Assembly: GCA_019828565.1 (NCBI GenBank)
Contig: JAHDYR010000007.1
Span: 124,001-188,000, forward strand
Length of the DNA: 64,000 nucleotides
Source: Carpediemonas membranifera
Lineage: Eukaryota; Fornicata
Direction of reading: 5' to 3'
In this document: positions 1-10,246 of the stretch, in pieces
Layout of the letters: every line of letters starts with the position of its first letter
Numbering within the stretch: position 1 is the stretch's first letter
Translations under genes and position numbers: made by a program
The notes under the pieces: model-generated
The model's database searches: none
What the model was told of the DNA's origin: nothing
The model's input: only the letters and a program-made list of their open reading frames with translations

Positions 1-1432
1 GGTAGTCATCCAGGGCGGCGAGGCGGTCGTAATATGCGTTATACGGAATGTACGAGTCCTCGGAGTCTTCTAGGCCTTCCCAGCGGACGAGGAGCTCGAG
101 GCGTCGGTTGCGCTCGCGGTGGCCGACGATGGCGGAGACTTGTTGTTCGTCTTGTTCGTATGCGGCGATGCGCTCGAGTGTCTTGAGGTCTGCTGTGCCT
201 GGGTCGAAGCGAATGAGGCGGTCCTGGTGGACGAGCAGCTCGGACTTGGTGACGAGGTCACGGAGGACGAATGTGTTGGGGCTCTTCCCTTCCCTGAGGA
301 GTTGTAGCGGGCCGCGGACTGGAGGCAGAATCTTGGATGGGGCCTTGTGAGGATATCTCAGGAGCACTAGGCGTTCGAGTTTCCAGTCGAAGTTGTCCGC
401 CGGTTGGGTTTGTGCGGCCTTGTGACGCTCGTATGCGGCGATCTTCGCGCGGGCTGCGTCGTGCATGGCCTGTATGTCGGTGTGGAATGCGTTAATGGCC
501 TGGATGGTAGGTGTGTCTTGCGTCGCCTTGGCGGCGCTGATGATGCGTGACTCCGGGAGGGCCGTGAGCGCGGACGTGTGTCCGAAAAGCAGCTCGAACG
601 GCGTGAAGCCGGTAGTCGAGTGTGTCGAAGTGTTGATATTGTGTTGCACGATTGGGATAAGTGCGGGCCAGTCGGTCGTTTCTGAGTCTAGTAGCAGGGC
701 GCGCAGTCTGCGCATGATGGTCCCATTGACTCTCTCGACAACGCCGTTACTCTGTGGGTGGTACGCCGTGGAGAACCTGTGGTTCAGGCTGATCTTCTTG
801 TTGAGAGCGGCGATGGTTGAGTTCTTGAACTGACTTCCCTGGTCTGTCTGGATCAGGCTGGGTGCGCCGAAGAGCGACCACACCTGGAGCATCGCGTCGG
901 CGGCTTCTTCTGCCGAGGTTGACGCAACCGGCTTGAGCACAGTGAACTTGCTGAAGACGTCGATGAACACGATCACGTGAGCGAGGCCATTTGTCTTTGG
1001 AAGCGGGCCGAGCGTGTCTATCTGCACCGCCTCGAATGGGCGGGTCTTCTGGGTCGTATGCCACTGGGCCTTGGCGATGGGGTGGGATTTGAGCTTCTGG
1101 CAGACTGGGCAAGTCGCGACGTGCTCCGCGACGTCTGAGTTCATGGAAGACCAGGTCTTGCCGGCTTCCTTGAGATGGGCGATCGTTTGTTTGATCGAAG
1201 CATGGCCGTTGGCTCCAGCGTGGGCCTGCTGAATGTCGAAGCGGTGGGTGCTGCTGGCGATTTCGCTGATCGCCGCGCCGCTGGGGCGGGAGAGGGCGTC
1301 CGCGACGACGTTAGTTGTCCCTGCGATATGCATGATGTCGAAGGGGTACTCGGATAGGATGAGTCTCCATCGCGTGAGCTTGCGCGTCCCTTCCTCAGCC
1401 TTGCGAATCATCCACACGATGTTCTTGTGATC
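1..1432 (-). pseudogene. Gypsy-1 pol, 3' half: RNase H tail, integrase, chromodomain-like end
   Basis: This is the downstream half of a Ty3/Gypsy polyprotein read on the minus strand; it is open from about 1432 to the window edge, so it is cut by the window and not terminated. In order it reads the end of RNase H (TDHKNI continuing to a DALSRP motif), the integrase zinc region (CPVCQKLKS), and an integrase core with the first Asp in QIDTLG, the second in QTDQGSQF and the Glu in NGVVERVN. It ends in a basic segment and a chromodomain-like stretch (LVRWEGLEDSEDSYIP). It is the continuation of the frame that stops at 12189: the 15 bases at 1418-1432 are repeated at 12189-12203. The element is therefore broken only by the inserted LINE. 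The family assignment is firm; activity is lost because of the insertion. Confidence 0.88.
1418..1432. repeat. Target-site duplication, copy 1 (15 bp)
   Basis: The 15-mer gatgttcttgtgatc here is identical to 12189-12203. The bases outside both copies differ, so the duplication is exactly 15 bp. It marks the insertion of the LINE between them, inside the Gypsy-1 RNase H codons for DHKNI. Confidence 0.93.
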
Positions 1433-1452
1433 GAAAGAAAGAAAGAAAGAAA
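1433..1452 (-). repeat. LINE 3' tail, (GAAA)5 on the plus strand
   Basis: Five perfect GAAA units directly abut the target-site copy. On the element's coding strand this is (CTTT)5 preceded by AAATTT. The same AAATTT(CTTT)5 end closes a small insertion at 51224-51291. Confidence 0.9.
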
Positions 1453-2787
1453 TTTAACGTATCCTGTACACCTGTGTAAATCAGGGAATTACCAGTTTGC
1501 ACCACCCCATGTCCCCGGGAACGCCTTAGCGTGTTGACTTCCCTTCGTGAGCGAGCCTGATACTACGTTGGGGGCGTTAGCACCATCACCGTCAGGGTCC
1601 AGCTGGTAAGGCTGGGTAGTCCCTTGCATGTTGACCTATCAACTGGCTGGCCCGATACCCCCAAAGTCGGGATAACCCAGGTCTTACTCTTGGGGGTCCT
1701 TCGGGCCCCCGTTCTGCCTGGCACCCGCAAGGCCTTGCCCTGCACACCCGCCACCGGGGCCTTCTGCTCGGTTTCCCCCTACAGGGCTCCTCTCAGGGAT
1801 ATGTTCTCCATACCATTCGACCCAGTTTGCAATTTTTCAGGCACCCGCCGAAGCGGTTTCGGGCTTGGCGTTTGCCGTACCACGCAATTGGGCCAGTTAT
1901 GAAACCCACCGATCATCGCTGGGTAGCTATATGATTCACGGCTGCGTTCGGGCTCTTCCACACTTTCCGTTCCGGCATGGATCCCCTCCTCAAGGATTTG
2001 TTCCCTATAGGGCTTCTTCCTAGCTTCCGGCTGGTTCCAAGTTTTGGGTGCCGGGCCGTTCGGCGCAGCTCTGATTTGGTCCAGGTGCCGCCCAGGTGGT
2101 ATTGTTGCCTTATGGTTACCCTCCTGTTTGGCTGCTGCGCCCCGATACCTCGCACGTACGTGTATACATGTGCATACGTGCCCCGCCCTATGGCTCTGGG
2201 TTATTTCTTATACGTGTGAAGAGTGTGCCGGTTCTGCCGGCTGAATGTTGTCTACGTTCCCAGTATGGGTGAGCGTTTGTGTGTTAGCGAGATTAGTGTT
2301 CGGGGTTGAGTCCCCCTTCCGCGGCTGGGTGCTACCGGGATACGTGGGGCTTGCGTCCCCCGCTGATCCCAGGAGCGCTCCGCTTCGGTTGAGGCGGGGG
2401 GTTGGGTCCCAGTTTGACCCTGGTCCCAGAGGTCATAGGATTCTGGGATGGTGTACTTACCCGTCTTTCCGGAGGTTCAGAAGGGCACGTCTGCCGTTCT
2501 GCAGTCCCTCTCTGACGGTATGGTCCTCGCTGCGGAGGAGCCAGAGCATTTCCAGGATTGCCCTTGAGTTGTACCACTCCGCCTCCTGCCCTTGCCTTAG
2601 GGCGTGGTACTGTGTGCGTAGATGCGCCTCCGCCAGGATGTCATTCCATCCTTCTGGGCGTTCTACCGCCTTGCATTGGCAGATGATGTGGCTTTGTGTT
2701 CCCAGGGGCTGGTTGTATGCCCATTCTGAGAGGATTTTGGTGGTTTCCGCCGCGGTTCTGGTGACAGTGTACAGGCGAGTAATGGTG
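1453..2787 (-). other. LINE 3' untranslated region
   Basis: These 1.3 kb lie between the ORF2 stop and the tail. Open frames on the plus strand here show no recognisable domain or protein-like composition. I see only scattered short CC-N-GG palindromes, for example around 1687-1710. It is read as UTR and may contain the RNA signal recognised by the reverse transcriptase. Confidence 0.55.
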
Positions 2788-5700
2788 TCACCTTCTGAGT
2801 CCAGGGTACATAGGGGGCAACACCGCTTGATCCTGCTCAGGAGGGCCTGGGGCTGGCCGATCGCGCTCCCAAGTATGGCTCTGCTTCTGCCACTGTTGCT
2901 GGGGGGAGGGGAGTGTGTTGGATGCAGTCATGATTACTCTCTTGACTTCCCGTCTGGTTATCATCTCACCCTTGATCATTCCTGGTTTCTTGGGTCTCTT
3001 CCCTTGCTGCATGCTGAGGATGACTTCCGGGGCTAGTACTGTTGCCACCCCTTTGGCCGTTCGGCTCCCGGTGTGCAGTAGTTCTTCTGCTGTGAGGGTC
3101 CAGCCTCCCCTCTTTGCTCTTTCCCTGGCGGGCATCTCCTCCTGTGTGCCCTGGAGGACGCTCCGTCGCCATTGGTAGAGGCGATGTAAGACCGATCCTC
3201 TCTCCGCTGTCGCCCAGTCCAGATTCCCTAGGGGGGTCGGACGGTCCGGGTCGTGCGCAGACTCATAGAGCCTCACCGCTCTCTGCCCCATATCTGCCTC
3301 CCAGCACATCCATCCCATTAGTACACGGGCGGCTCCTCCTCCCCCTGGTCCTGTGCCTGCCATTAGGCCGCGCCAGTTGTTCCAGATGGCTCTTCCCCCT
3401 GGCGCTTGGCCCCAGATCTCGATCCCGAACTCGATCTTGGGCCAGAGGAAGGTTCTGAGGATGGATTCCGAGGTGGCGGCCGGGGTGGATCCTTTGGTCC
3501 ACCCTGCTCTCCTTGCCAGGGCTAGGTATTTCCGGGATTGTGACGTCTTCATTTTGATGCATGCTGCCAACGGATTCTTCCCGCTGGCTAGCCAGAGTCC
3601 CAGATACCTTGCTGAGTCTGACGCCAGTGTGGGAGTTCCTTGGATGCTGACCGCTGCAGTTACGTCGGTACTTATCACCACACTTTTGCCTGGGCTGGTC
3701 TGGAGTCCATGGGCTTCAATTACCCTGACCACTGCGTCTGTGCCTTCTTCGGCGAGCTGCGGGGTCTCGGCTGAGATGCTTGTATCATCTACAAACATTG
3801 CAATGAGGCAGTTTTTGGGCCTATCGTCCGTTGGAGGGAGGCAGGGGTCCGGGATCTCTCTATGCCGGAGGTACAGTGCCGCCTGGCTTAGCCAGTTAGC
3901 TGTGAAGAGAATGAACAGAGTGGGGGCCACCACACATCCTTGCTTGACCCCCATGTTTGTTCTGGACCATGTGCTTGCCCCTCGTACCGAGATGTACGTT
4001 TCTGTAAGTGTATTTCGGATGGCCCTCGTCAGTCTTGGGTGTACCCCCATGAGCGTCAACTTGTTCACCAGCAGGTCCCTTGGGACCGTATCATATGCTT
4101 TTGCTATGTCAAGTAGGACGCTGGTACGGTTTCCGGACTGGTGGAGTTGGGCTAGGAGGGCTATGTGATCCACTACAGTTTTCCCTTTCATGAACCCAAC
4201 TTGCTCTCTGGGGATGAACTTCTCCACCGTCGGCCTGAGGCGCCATTTCAGTATCCTCCCGTAGGCTCTGTATAGGAGGGGGGTGAGGGAGATCGGTCTG
4301 TACGAGCTGGGCGTGAGCTTGTCCTTCCCAACCTTGTGGATAGGCGACACCGCTGCATACTTCCATGTGGTTGGCATGGTCCCGCTGTCGTATACTTTCG
4401 CGAGCAGGACTGTGATTGCCTCGTACGCTGACTCGGGGAGGTCCCTCAGACAATCTCCAATAATCCCGTCCGGGCCTCCGGCCGAGGACTTCCTTATGGA
4501 CTTGACCGCCGCTGTCACTTCTTCAAGCGATGGCGGATGGTCCTCCATGTCCGTTTCCGGCTCGGTTTCCCAGGTGGGTTCCCAGGTGGGTTCCTTCCCG
4601 GAGCTTACCTTCGCGTACTGCTCCTGGAGGGAGTCTGCAATCTCCCTCTGCCTTGCTAGAATCTTGTTTCCAGCCTTCAGCATCACCGGGAGACCGGCGT
4701 GCTGCTTCTCGTTCCAGAAGCGGAACACTTGGTTTGCGAGGATCCTTTTTGTCGTTTTGTACCCATCACGGGATCCAACCTCAACCTGCTCATTCCAGTC
4801 ATGTTGGAAGGTCCTCCATGATCTGCTCAGTGCTCCGTTGAGGGACTTTTTGATATCTTTGGCGGCGGTTTTGCTCCAGGTGGAGGCTTTGGCCAGCCGT
4901 TCCCATACCTCACTAGGGATACGTTCCTGGTTTTCTACAGCGAATGGGTGCCTTCTGGAGGTAGCAAACCCGGTGGACAACCATTTCCTTATGAGAGTCT
5001 CCATCTCGTCCACTGGTATTTTGCTGTCTAGTGGTGGCCACTCTTCTAGCTTGGGCCCTGTTCTCCTGGGTTTGACCAGCCACGTATCGATCCGTGGGAT
5101 TTCCAGTCTCTTTGATATCTCTGGTTTCCCTGTCGGGTTGCTATCCCAGGTGAGCTCTATGGCTTTGTGTGCCGACCCCCAGTGCCCGATTGTGGTCTTG
5201 TCTATTACCCTAACAACCGGGTTTTGGATACCCCCTGTTACCGCTGCATAGTCTATTGTGGACGTTCGGGAGTTAGTCCCGTACGTCGGTGCAGTTGGTG
5301 CTATTGGGGTGAGGTTCCATCGCTGGAGGGTCATCGCAGTTGCTTGCCTGAGTTTCCCTGGCCTCCTGTTCCAGTCCCCGATGATGATGATGTCACACCC
5401 CTCATAGTTCGCGACGGTTTGCTCTAGCATCCGGTCGAACTCCTCAATCTCGGGTCGTGCACATCCACTATCGGGAGCGTAGATATTGATGACTGCCGTG
5501 GCCCTCGATGCTTTGAGGATGCTTACTTGGATTCGTGGGTTCGTCCCGTCGGACACGCCTACGTCCCATTCCGCTTTGGAGTGCGGGCTAATCAGTGTGG
5601 CCAGTCCCTTTGTGGGTCGCTTGCGCGTTGCCTCTAATGGCTTGACCTCTCCTGCACAGGCGTACTGGAGATCTACCCAGCAAGGGATGGTGGTATTACC

Positions 5701-5829
5701 GTACCGCTTGGTTTCCTGGAGGAGGATCGCATCAGTCCTTATCCTCTTGCGGATGGATAAAGCTATGGATCCGCTGTAATCGTTTGCGCCCGCTAGGTGC
5801 CCTTCGCTGTTTAGCGATATTATTCTCAT
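2788..5829 (-). CDS. LINE ORF2: AP-endonuclease / reverse transcriptase, 1013 aa
   Basis: This intact protein starts at an ATG (MRIISLNSEG), which is also the start of the endonuclease fold. The N-terminal ~220 residues are an exonuclease-endonuclease-phosphatase domain: LQETK at 37-41, an IYAPDS strand, GDWN, and a terminal SAHK where SDH is usual. The reverse transcriptase follows: SYRPISL, GFMKGKTVVDH, LLDIAKAYDTVP, GVKQGCVVAP and the catalytic FVDD. The C-terminal third shows no clear RNase H or zinc knuckle. In this family the endonuclease nicks the target and the RT copies element RNA from the nick. The element promoter-like motif cccgcagtttatgtca lies just upstream (5841-5856). No frame break is visible over 3 kb. 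Confidence 0.93.
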   Translation of the reverse strand: MRIISLNSEGHLAGANDYSGSIALSIRKRIRTDAILLQETKRYGNTTIPCWVDLQYACAGEVKPLEATRKRPTKGLATLISPHSKAEWDVGVSDGTNPRIQVSILKASRATAVINIYAPDSGCARPEIEEFDRMLEQTVANYEGCDIIIIGDWNRRPGKLRQATAMTLQRWNLTPIAPTAPTYGTNSRTSTIDYAAVTGGIQNPVVRVIDKTTIGHWGSAHKAIELTWDSNPTGKPEISKRLEIPRIDTWLVKPRRTGPKLEEWPPLDSKIPVDEMETLIRKWLSTGFATSRRHPFAVENQERIPSEVWERLAKASTWSKTAAKDIKKSLNGALSRSWRTFQHDWNEQVEVGSRDGYKTTKRILANQVFRFWNEKQHAGLPVMLKAGNKILARQREIADSLQEQYAKVSSGKEPTWEPTWETEPETDMEDHPPSLEEVTAAVKSIRKSSAGGPDGIIGDCLRDLPESAYEAITVLLAKVYDSGTMPTTWKYAAVSPIHKVGKDKLTPSSYRPISLTPLLYRAYGRILKWRLRPTVEKFIPREQVGFMKGKTVVDHIALLAQLHQSGNRTSVLLDIAKAYDTVPRDLLVNKLTLMGVHPRLTRAIRNTLTETYISVRGASTWSRTNMGVKQGCVVAPTLFILFTANWLSQAALYLRHREIPDPCLPPTDDRPKNCLIAMFVDDTSISAETPQLAEEGTDAVVRVIEAHGLQTSPGKSVVISTDVTAAVSIQGTPTLASDSARYLGLWLASGKNPLAACIKMKTSQSRKYLALARRAGWTKGSTPAATSESILRTFLWPKIEFGIEIWGQAPGGRAIWNNWRGLMAGTGPGGGGAARVLMGWMCWEADMGQRAVRLYESAHDPDRPTPLGNLDWATAERGSVLHRLYQWRRSVLQGTQEEMPARERAKRGGWTLTAEELLHTGSRTAKGVATVLAPEVILSMQQGKRPKKPGMIKGEMITRREVKRVIMTASNTLPSPQQQWQKQSHTWERDRPAPGPPEQDQAVLPPMYPGLRR

Positions 5830-6402
5830 TCAGGTTGTTCTGACATAAACTGCGGGAGTTACCCTGCGCGCACTAATCTGCTCTTTGTAGACATTCCCTT
5901 TTTGGGCGTACCTTTTGGTGGGTTGCTGAGGCCTCTAACCGAGCAGTCGTTTCCTTTTGGGCAGGCTTGTGCCTGTATTCCCTTAGTTCCCGGCCTAGGG
6001 CATACCATTCCCTTTCACAGTCGGGGCCTCACGATGCTTGTCGGCATTGCTGCCGGTCTCCGCTTAGCTTCCTTCCTCGCCGCATGGCAGGACCATTACC
6101 TAACGAGCTTAGGTGGGAGCGACAGTGGTTGTTGCCCCTCCCAAGGCTGGAGTTACAGCCTGCCGGACAGGCAGGGCTCTTTTTACCTTTTGGTAACCCT
6201 GCCCCCGGCCCCTGTGGGGCACAGGGGTTTGTTGAAAAAAGAATGTGTTGCATTTTTGCTCCCGCCGGAATGGTTCGCCGGTGTCCATTTGGACTTTAAG
6301 GCCCTACTAGTCACAGCCTGGCCATACATGCTGGTTCATATATGCACTTTTAGCTCAGACTTATATCACACTACCCTCTGCACCTCTTACTTATGATTGT
6401 TT
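5830..6402 (-). promoter_or_regulatory. LINE spacer between ORF1 and ORF2
   Basis: This non-coding spacer is rich in short self-complementary words of the type CCCTTTTGGG (5894-5907, 5925-5935, 5952-5963 and nearby). It contains one copy of the GCAGTTTATG motif (5841-5856, minus strand) 12-27 bp before the ORF2 start. The same motif precedes cellular genes here, so the spacer may hold an internal promoter or a translational re-initiation site for ORF2. The function is inferred. Confidence 0.4.
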
Positions 6403-7190
6403 CTACTCTCCTTCCTTCTCCTCGCCTCTCTTCCTTCTCAGGTCAGACCTGAAGTTATCCATCTTGGCTGCTAGGGTGAAGCTGAGGGCTTCGTTGGTTG
6501 CCGAGAGTCGGGCCGCGCGGCTGAGTAAGTCCTCGTTCTCTTCGGTTAGAGACGAGCACTTCTCCGTTGTCTTCCTGAGGTCCTTCCGCATCTCGTCCAA
6601 CGCAGCTTGGGCTGCTCTCCGGGCTTCCCGTTCTTCCTCCAGCTCCTGGCTTTTGGCCTTGAGCTCGTTGATGGTTCTGGCTGCAGCTTCTTCCAGCTGT
6701 TGTCTGACCTCTGCTTCTCGCCGGGCCATGGCTTGGTCCAGCAGGGCCGCTATGCCTCTGCCCAGGTCGGTGTCCTCCTGTCGTGCTCTTTTGGGCTGCA
6801 GGTCCTCTTGGTCCACCTGTCTGACCTGGCGGGTCTTGGCTGATGGGTTGGGGGTATGGGGGGGGCACAGCTCTTAGTTGGAGGGGGCCCGGGCTCTGTT
6901 CGCTCTGTCCTGCTACTTTGCGGTTGTTCAGTGACAATTTGCCCGCGTGGAGGGCCATATAGGCCCCCTATGCCGCCATTCGGCAGGTAGACCTCCGTCC
7001 TCCTGTGGAGCATCTTGGCGAGTTCAGTAGCCCTTCGTCTCACCTTTGTTCGAAGCGCCTGCTTCCTCTCGGTCCTCAGTCTGTTCTTGGCGTTAGTGCT
7101 GGCGCCTTCCGGGAAAACACAGTTCAGCGTGTCCCATGGCTTCCCCCCCTTTTGGGTGTTCCACGCCTGAGCCCGCCAGGGCGAGTTTGC
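6403..7190 (-). CDS. LINE ORF1 C-terminal part: basic linker and long coiled coil (frame-broken)
   Basis: Two overlapping frames read as one protein. The upstream frame carries a Lys/Arg-rich stretch (RTERKQALRTKVRRR) and a Pro-rich linker. It hands over at a run of eight Cs (about 6862-6869) to a frame ending in a long charged heptad coiled coil (ELKAKSQELEEEREARRAAQ) that stops at 6403. Neither frame has a convincing own ATG, so this is probably the C-terminal end of the large ORF1 protein separated by homopolymer indels at 7143-7149 (seven bases) and at the C8 run. Coiled coils that trimerise the RNA-binding ORF1 protein are typical of LINEs; here it sits at the end of the protein. Confidence 0.55.
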
Positions 7191-7246
7191 CTATCCAGGA
7201 GGCGCTCCTCAAGGTGCCCACTCGCCTCTTCCCTCTTTCTGCTGGT

Positions 7247-9346
7247 TCATCCGTGATACCCCAGTCCCGGGGGGAGGAACGAGGGGAGGAAGTTGATGGA
7301 GCCTGTCTCCGGGTCGACACACATGTTGGCCAGGAGTTCTCGATCGTCGGCTGGGACCTCCGTGAAGTAGTTGAAGATCTTCTTCCTGGCTTCTCTGCCC
7401 ATGTGGCCTCCAGCTATGTCGAATTTGTGGACGGGCATCAAAGACGCCGCTTGGGATAGGGTCATCGTTTTGGTGTCGCTGACGTCTAGAGTAAGCATCT
7501 TTTCCGCGTCTATTTCCGTGGGCTCCCCCCTCAGGTTCGCCCAAGGGAAACCGTCTTGGACAGCGCGGCGGCGCCCGTTCCACTCCGAGTGGATTTCCAG
7601 GAGGATGGGTCGCGCTGGTTCGCCTACTCTCGCGAGCGATTCTGGGTTTCCGATGATCACGGCTGTTCCTTCCAGGGCTCTGGTGATACCCTTTCCGGAG
7701 CTGAAATCGTTTTCCTCCCAGTTGGTCATGATAATCTGGCCCCGTTTGGGGTTCTTGGTGCCAAAGAGGTTGACTTGTTGGGACAATGGGGTTAGGCGAC
7801 CGGCCGCCACGGTGCCGAGGCCGTGTCTGGCGTTGACTTTGGTCGCCAGGTCCTTGTATTCATCATGGTACGGCGACTCCCTGCCCATGAGCATGCTTCC
7901 TAGGGCTGTGAGGTGGGCTTCTACCTGCCCCCAGTCCCAGCCTGGGTTGTCTCTCATCCAGAACGCTGTTGCTAGTCTGGCGTAGAATATGGAGACATCT
8001 GCTAGGGCGCAGTGGCAGTGGTGGGGTGCGTGCTTGTGATAGGGGCACACCACTTTTGCCTCCGGGCGCTGTTGGTACCTTCTGGTCCAGGTCCGGCCCA
8101 GTTCGGACTGGGGTCGGGAGGGGAGGCCGGTGAGGCTCTTCTCCCCACTATTGGGGTAGAACCAGGTCAGCGTGTCGAGGATGTTGGGGAAGATCGTGTT
8201 GAGGTCAGTTTCATCCATGAGGCGTAAGCTTAGCCAGGTGCGGAGGTTCCCGTCTGGGACGAACTTCTCACTGGTCAGGATGCTTCTCTCAGCCTCGACT
8301 CCCTTAGCCACGATGTGGACGTGGGTCTTCTGTGGCCCCGAGTCGTCTTCCAGTCTCTTCAGCTCTGTAGCCATCTCGGTGCACCATCGCTTGGCGTGGG
8401 GGAAGTCTGCTTCGTATCCCTTGGGGGCTTTGCCCGTGGTGACGTCGACAAACGTAGCTGGTGGGCAGCCATGGATGTAGTGCGTGGCCCACAGACATTG
8501 GTCCAGGGCATCCACTGTGATGTCTTCCCCAAGCATCCCGTGCATGTAGTAGAGGATTTGCTCGTTGGCTGGGTCGAAAATCAGTGCCGCCCCTTCGCAA
8601 ATGATGGCCTCGTCTCCTTGGTTGGATCTGGCTCTTCCTTCCTCAAAGTCCACCATAGCGATCAACTGCCTGGTGGTGTTGGCTCGTTGGGTGATATTGG
8701 AACGAGGCGGGCTAGCTCCCATGCTGGGCCCGCATGTGCCCTTGTTTGGCGTGGTGGGTGTGTCATCAGGGCCGGAAGTCCTGCTGCCGCTCGGGCCCAG
8801 GGGGGTTTCTTCTTCGTTAGTACCCAGGGCTCCATGAGATGCCCCGTCCCGTACGGGCTCTATAACTTGGGTCTGCCCCGTTGTGAGCCAGTAGTTAGTG
8901 ATGTTGCGCGTCAGAAAGGAGGCAGACACCAGTTCGCGGGCAATCCTCGCGGGTGGGGGCCAGAGACGCCTGGTCTTATCCCATGCCGACCAGAGTTCGG
9001 GGAAGCCGGGGACTGACCACCGTTGGATGAGGTCTCTGACCTCCTCCCTCAGGTCTGCCTCTGCTGCCGAAGGCTCTTCTTCCAGGGGTGGGGGTGGGAA
9101 GACTGGCCTCATCACACCCTCGGTTCTGCTGTAGATGAGGATCTCCTCGACGGGGCCCTGGGTCCAGATCTGGATGGGCGTGCCGTCTGGTCTGCGGAAA
9201 CCTCCCTCCGGGGGGTGAGGGGCGTGGTAGCCTTGCCCTTTGGCTAGTTCCCGGCCTAGGTCGGCCCAGAGCTTCTTGTTTTCGCGTCCTAGTGAGGGGG
9301 AGCCCTCTGGCTGCAGCTCCCGCGGAGATGGCGTGTCCGGCGGCAT
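7247..9346 (-). CDS. LINE ORF1 middle part, 699-codon frame, gag-like, Cys/His cluster
   Basis: This long open frame has protein-like composition. It overlaps the preceding frame by about 370 bp; the handover probably lies near a C5 run around 9300. There is no match I can name. A compact Cys/His cluster (CPYHKHAPHHCHC, about two thirds along) could bind zinc. Around it are helical segments with conserved-looking Trp and acidic residues. The stop at 7247 lies next to a C6 run, after which the neighbouring frame continues with similar composition, so the true protein is probably longer. It is interpreted as the nucleic-acid-binding ORF1/gag protein of the LINE; a LINE ORF1 of more than 1,000 residues is exceptional. 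Confidence 0.6.
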   Translation of the reverse strand: MPPDTPSPRELQPEGSPSLGRENKKLWADLGRELAKGQGYHAPHPPEGGFRRPDGTPIQIWTQGPVEEILIYSRTEGVMRPVFPPPPLEEEPSAAEADLREEVRDLIQRWSVPGFPELWSAWDKTRRLWPPPARIARELVSASFLTRNITNYWLTTGQTQVIEPVRDGASHGALGTNEEETPLGPSGSRTSGPDDTPTTPNKGTCGPSMGASPPRSNITQRANTTRQLIAMVDFEEGRARSNQGDEAIICEGAALIFDPANEQILYYMHGMLGEDITVDALDQCLWATHYIHGCPPATFVDVTTGKAPKGYEADFPHAKRWCTEMATELKRLEDDSGPQKTHVHIVAKGVEAERSILTSEKFVPDGNLRTWLSLRLMDETDLNTIFPNILDTLTWFYPNSGEKSLTGLPSRPQSELGRTWTRRYQQRPEAKVVCPYHKHAPHHCHCALADVSIFYARLATAFWMRDNPGWDWGQVEAHLTALGSMLMGRESPYHDEYKDLATKVNARHGLGTVAAGRLTPLSQQVNLFGTKNPKRGQIIMTNWEENDFSSGKGITRALEGTAVIIGNPESLARVGEPARPILLEIHSEWNGRRRAVQDGFPWANLRGEPTEIDAEKMLTLDVSDTKTMTLSQAASLMPVHKFDIAGGHMGREARKKIFNYFTEVPADDRELLANMCVDPETGSINFLPSFLPPGLGYHG

Positions 9347-10241
9347 GGAGGAGCCACATTGCAGCCTCCATCCCGTACTTGGTCTGGATGCCGTTGCCTG
9401 AGATCGAAGAATGTCCTGCAGCTTGCAGCGATGTTGCCACGAGCTCTAGGAGGAGCGTCCTTGCGACCTTTCCCGTTCGGGCAGTGAAGTCCGTTGCGTC
9501 ATCTCTGGTGAAGACCATGGCAACGTCCCTTGTGGGAATAGCCGCATCTGCTGAGGCTCTGATGCAGTCCCATTCGTCCGGTGTGGCCAGTTGCTTGCCC
9601 AGTGGCGTTAACGACTCCTTGATCCCATTTGGGGTGGTGTTTGCGCAATCCAAGGCGTCTGGGACGCTTTGGGAGCTGTTCGAGGTCATTGTGTGGCGTG
9701 GTCTCGAAAAGTCCCGGTTATGGATTCGGCCGAGATCAAGGCCCTCCTCCACGGGGAGAAGTGATGGGGTGTGTTGCTCACTAGCTGGTGCCGTCTGGCT
9801 CGTCCGGTGGGGATGTGCTACGTACTTGGAGTAGTCCGCCTGGACTCTGGGGTAGAACACAAATTTGGGGGACCCTGGGCGAAGCCGGCTTAGTGTCTCC
9901 GCCTGCTCTAGGTCCAGCCGGTTCCCTTCAATGAATAGCCAGTATGGCTGTTGGGCGGCTTTTGTGTACCGTCTCAGGAGGGGAAGTGATGCAAACAGCT
10001 TCTTGGCCCGGCTTTTCCGGAGCTCCCCTGGGCCTTCCTTTGCTGTAAAGCTTCCCTGTTCTGGGTCTACAATCTTGTCGTATCCTATCGCGTTGCCGAG
10101 CTGGATAATGGACGTATTTGCTTTTTCCCTTCTGGTTTTCCTGAGATCCCTTCTGGGTGCAGCCTTAAGGGCGAATAAGCCATAAATCATGCTTTCTTCC
10201 CTATCTGGCATGTCCCTGTTGGGATATTCCCCTGTTTCCAT
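8976..10241 (-). CDS. LINE ORF1 N-terminal part, about 340 plausible residues
   Basis: The first ATG is at 10241 (METGEYPNRDMPDREESMIYG). The first ~340 codons look like a real protein with basic helices (APRRDLRKTRREKAN). The last ~80 codons turn Arg/Pro-rich, and the neighbouring frame that begins at 9346 takes over as the protein-like one. I read this as the N-terminus of the same ORF1 protein, with either a programmed frameshift or a sequencing indel in the overlap 8976-9346. No domain is recognised. Confidence 0.55.
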   Translation of the reverse strand: METGEYPNRDMPDREESMIYGLFALKAAPRRDLRKTRREKANTSIIQLGNAIGYDKIVDPEQGSFTAKEGPGELRKSRAKKLFASLPLLRRYTKAAQQPYWLFIEGNRLDLEQAETLSRLRPGSPKFVFYPRVQADYSKYVAHPHRTSQTAPASEQHTPSLLPVEEGLDLGRIHNRDFSRPRHTMTSNSSQSVPDALDCANTTPNGIKESLTPLGKQLATPDEWDCIRASADAAIPTRDVAMVFTRDDATDFTARTGKVARTLLLELVATSLQAAGHSSISGNGIQTKYGMEAAMWLLHAAGHAISAGAAARGLPLTRTRKQEALGRPRPGTSQRARLPRPSPPGGRFPQTRRHAHPDLDPGPRRGDPHLQQNRGCDEASLPTPTPGRRAFGSRGRPEGGGQRPHPTVVSPRLPRTLVGMG

Positions 10242-10246
10242 TTGGA

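Noticed and set aside
2245-5779. Long plus-strand ORFs opposite LINE ORF2
   Set aside because: They mirror the GC-rich ORF2 codons, lack domains, and ORF2 itself has clear endonuclease and RT motifs.
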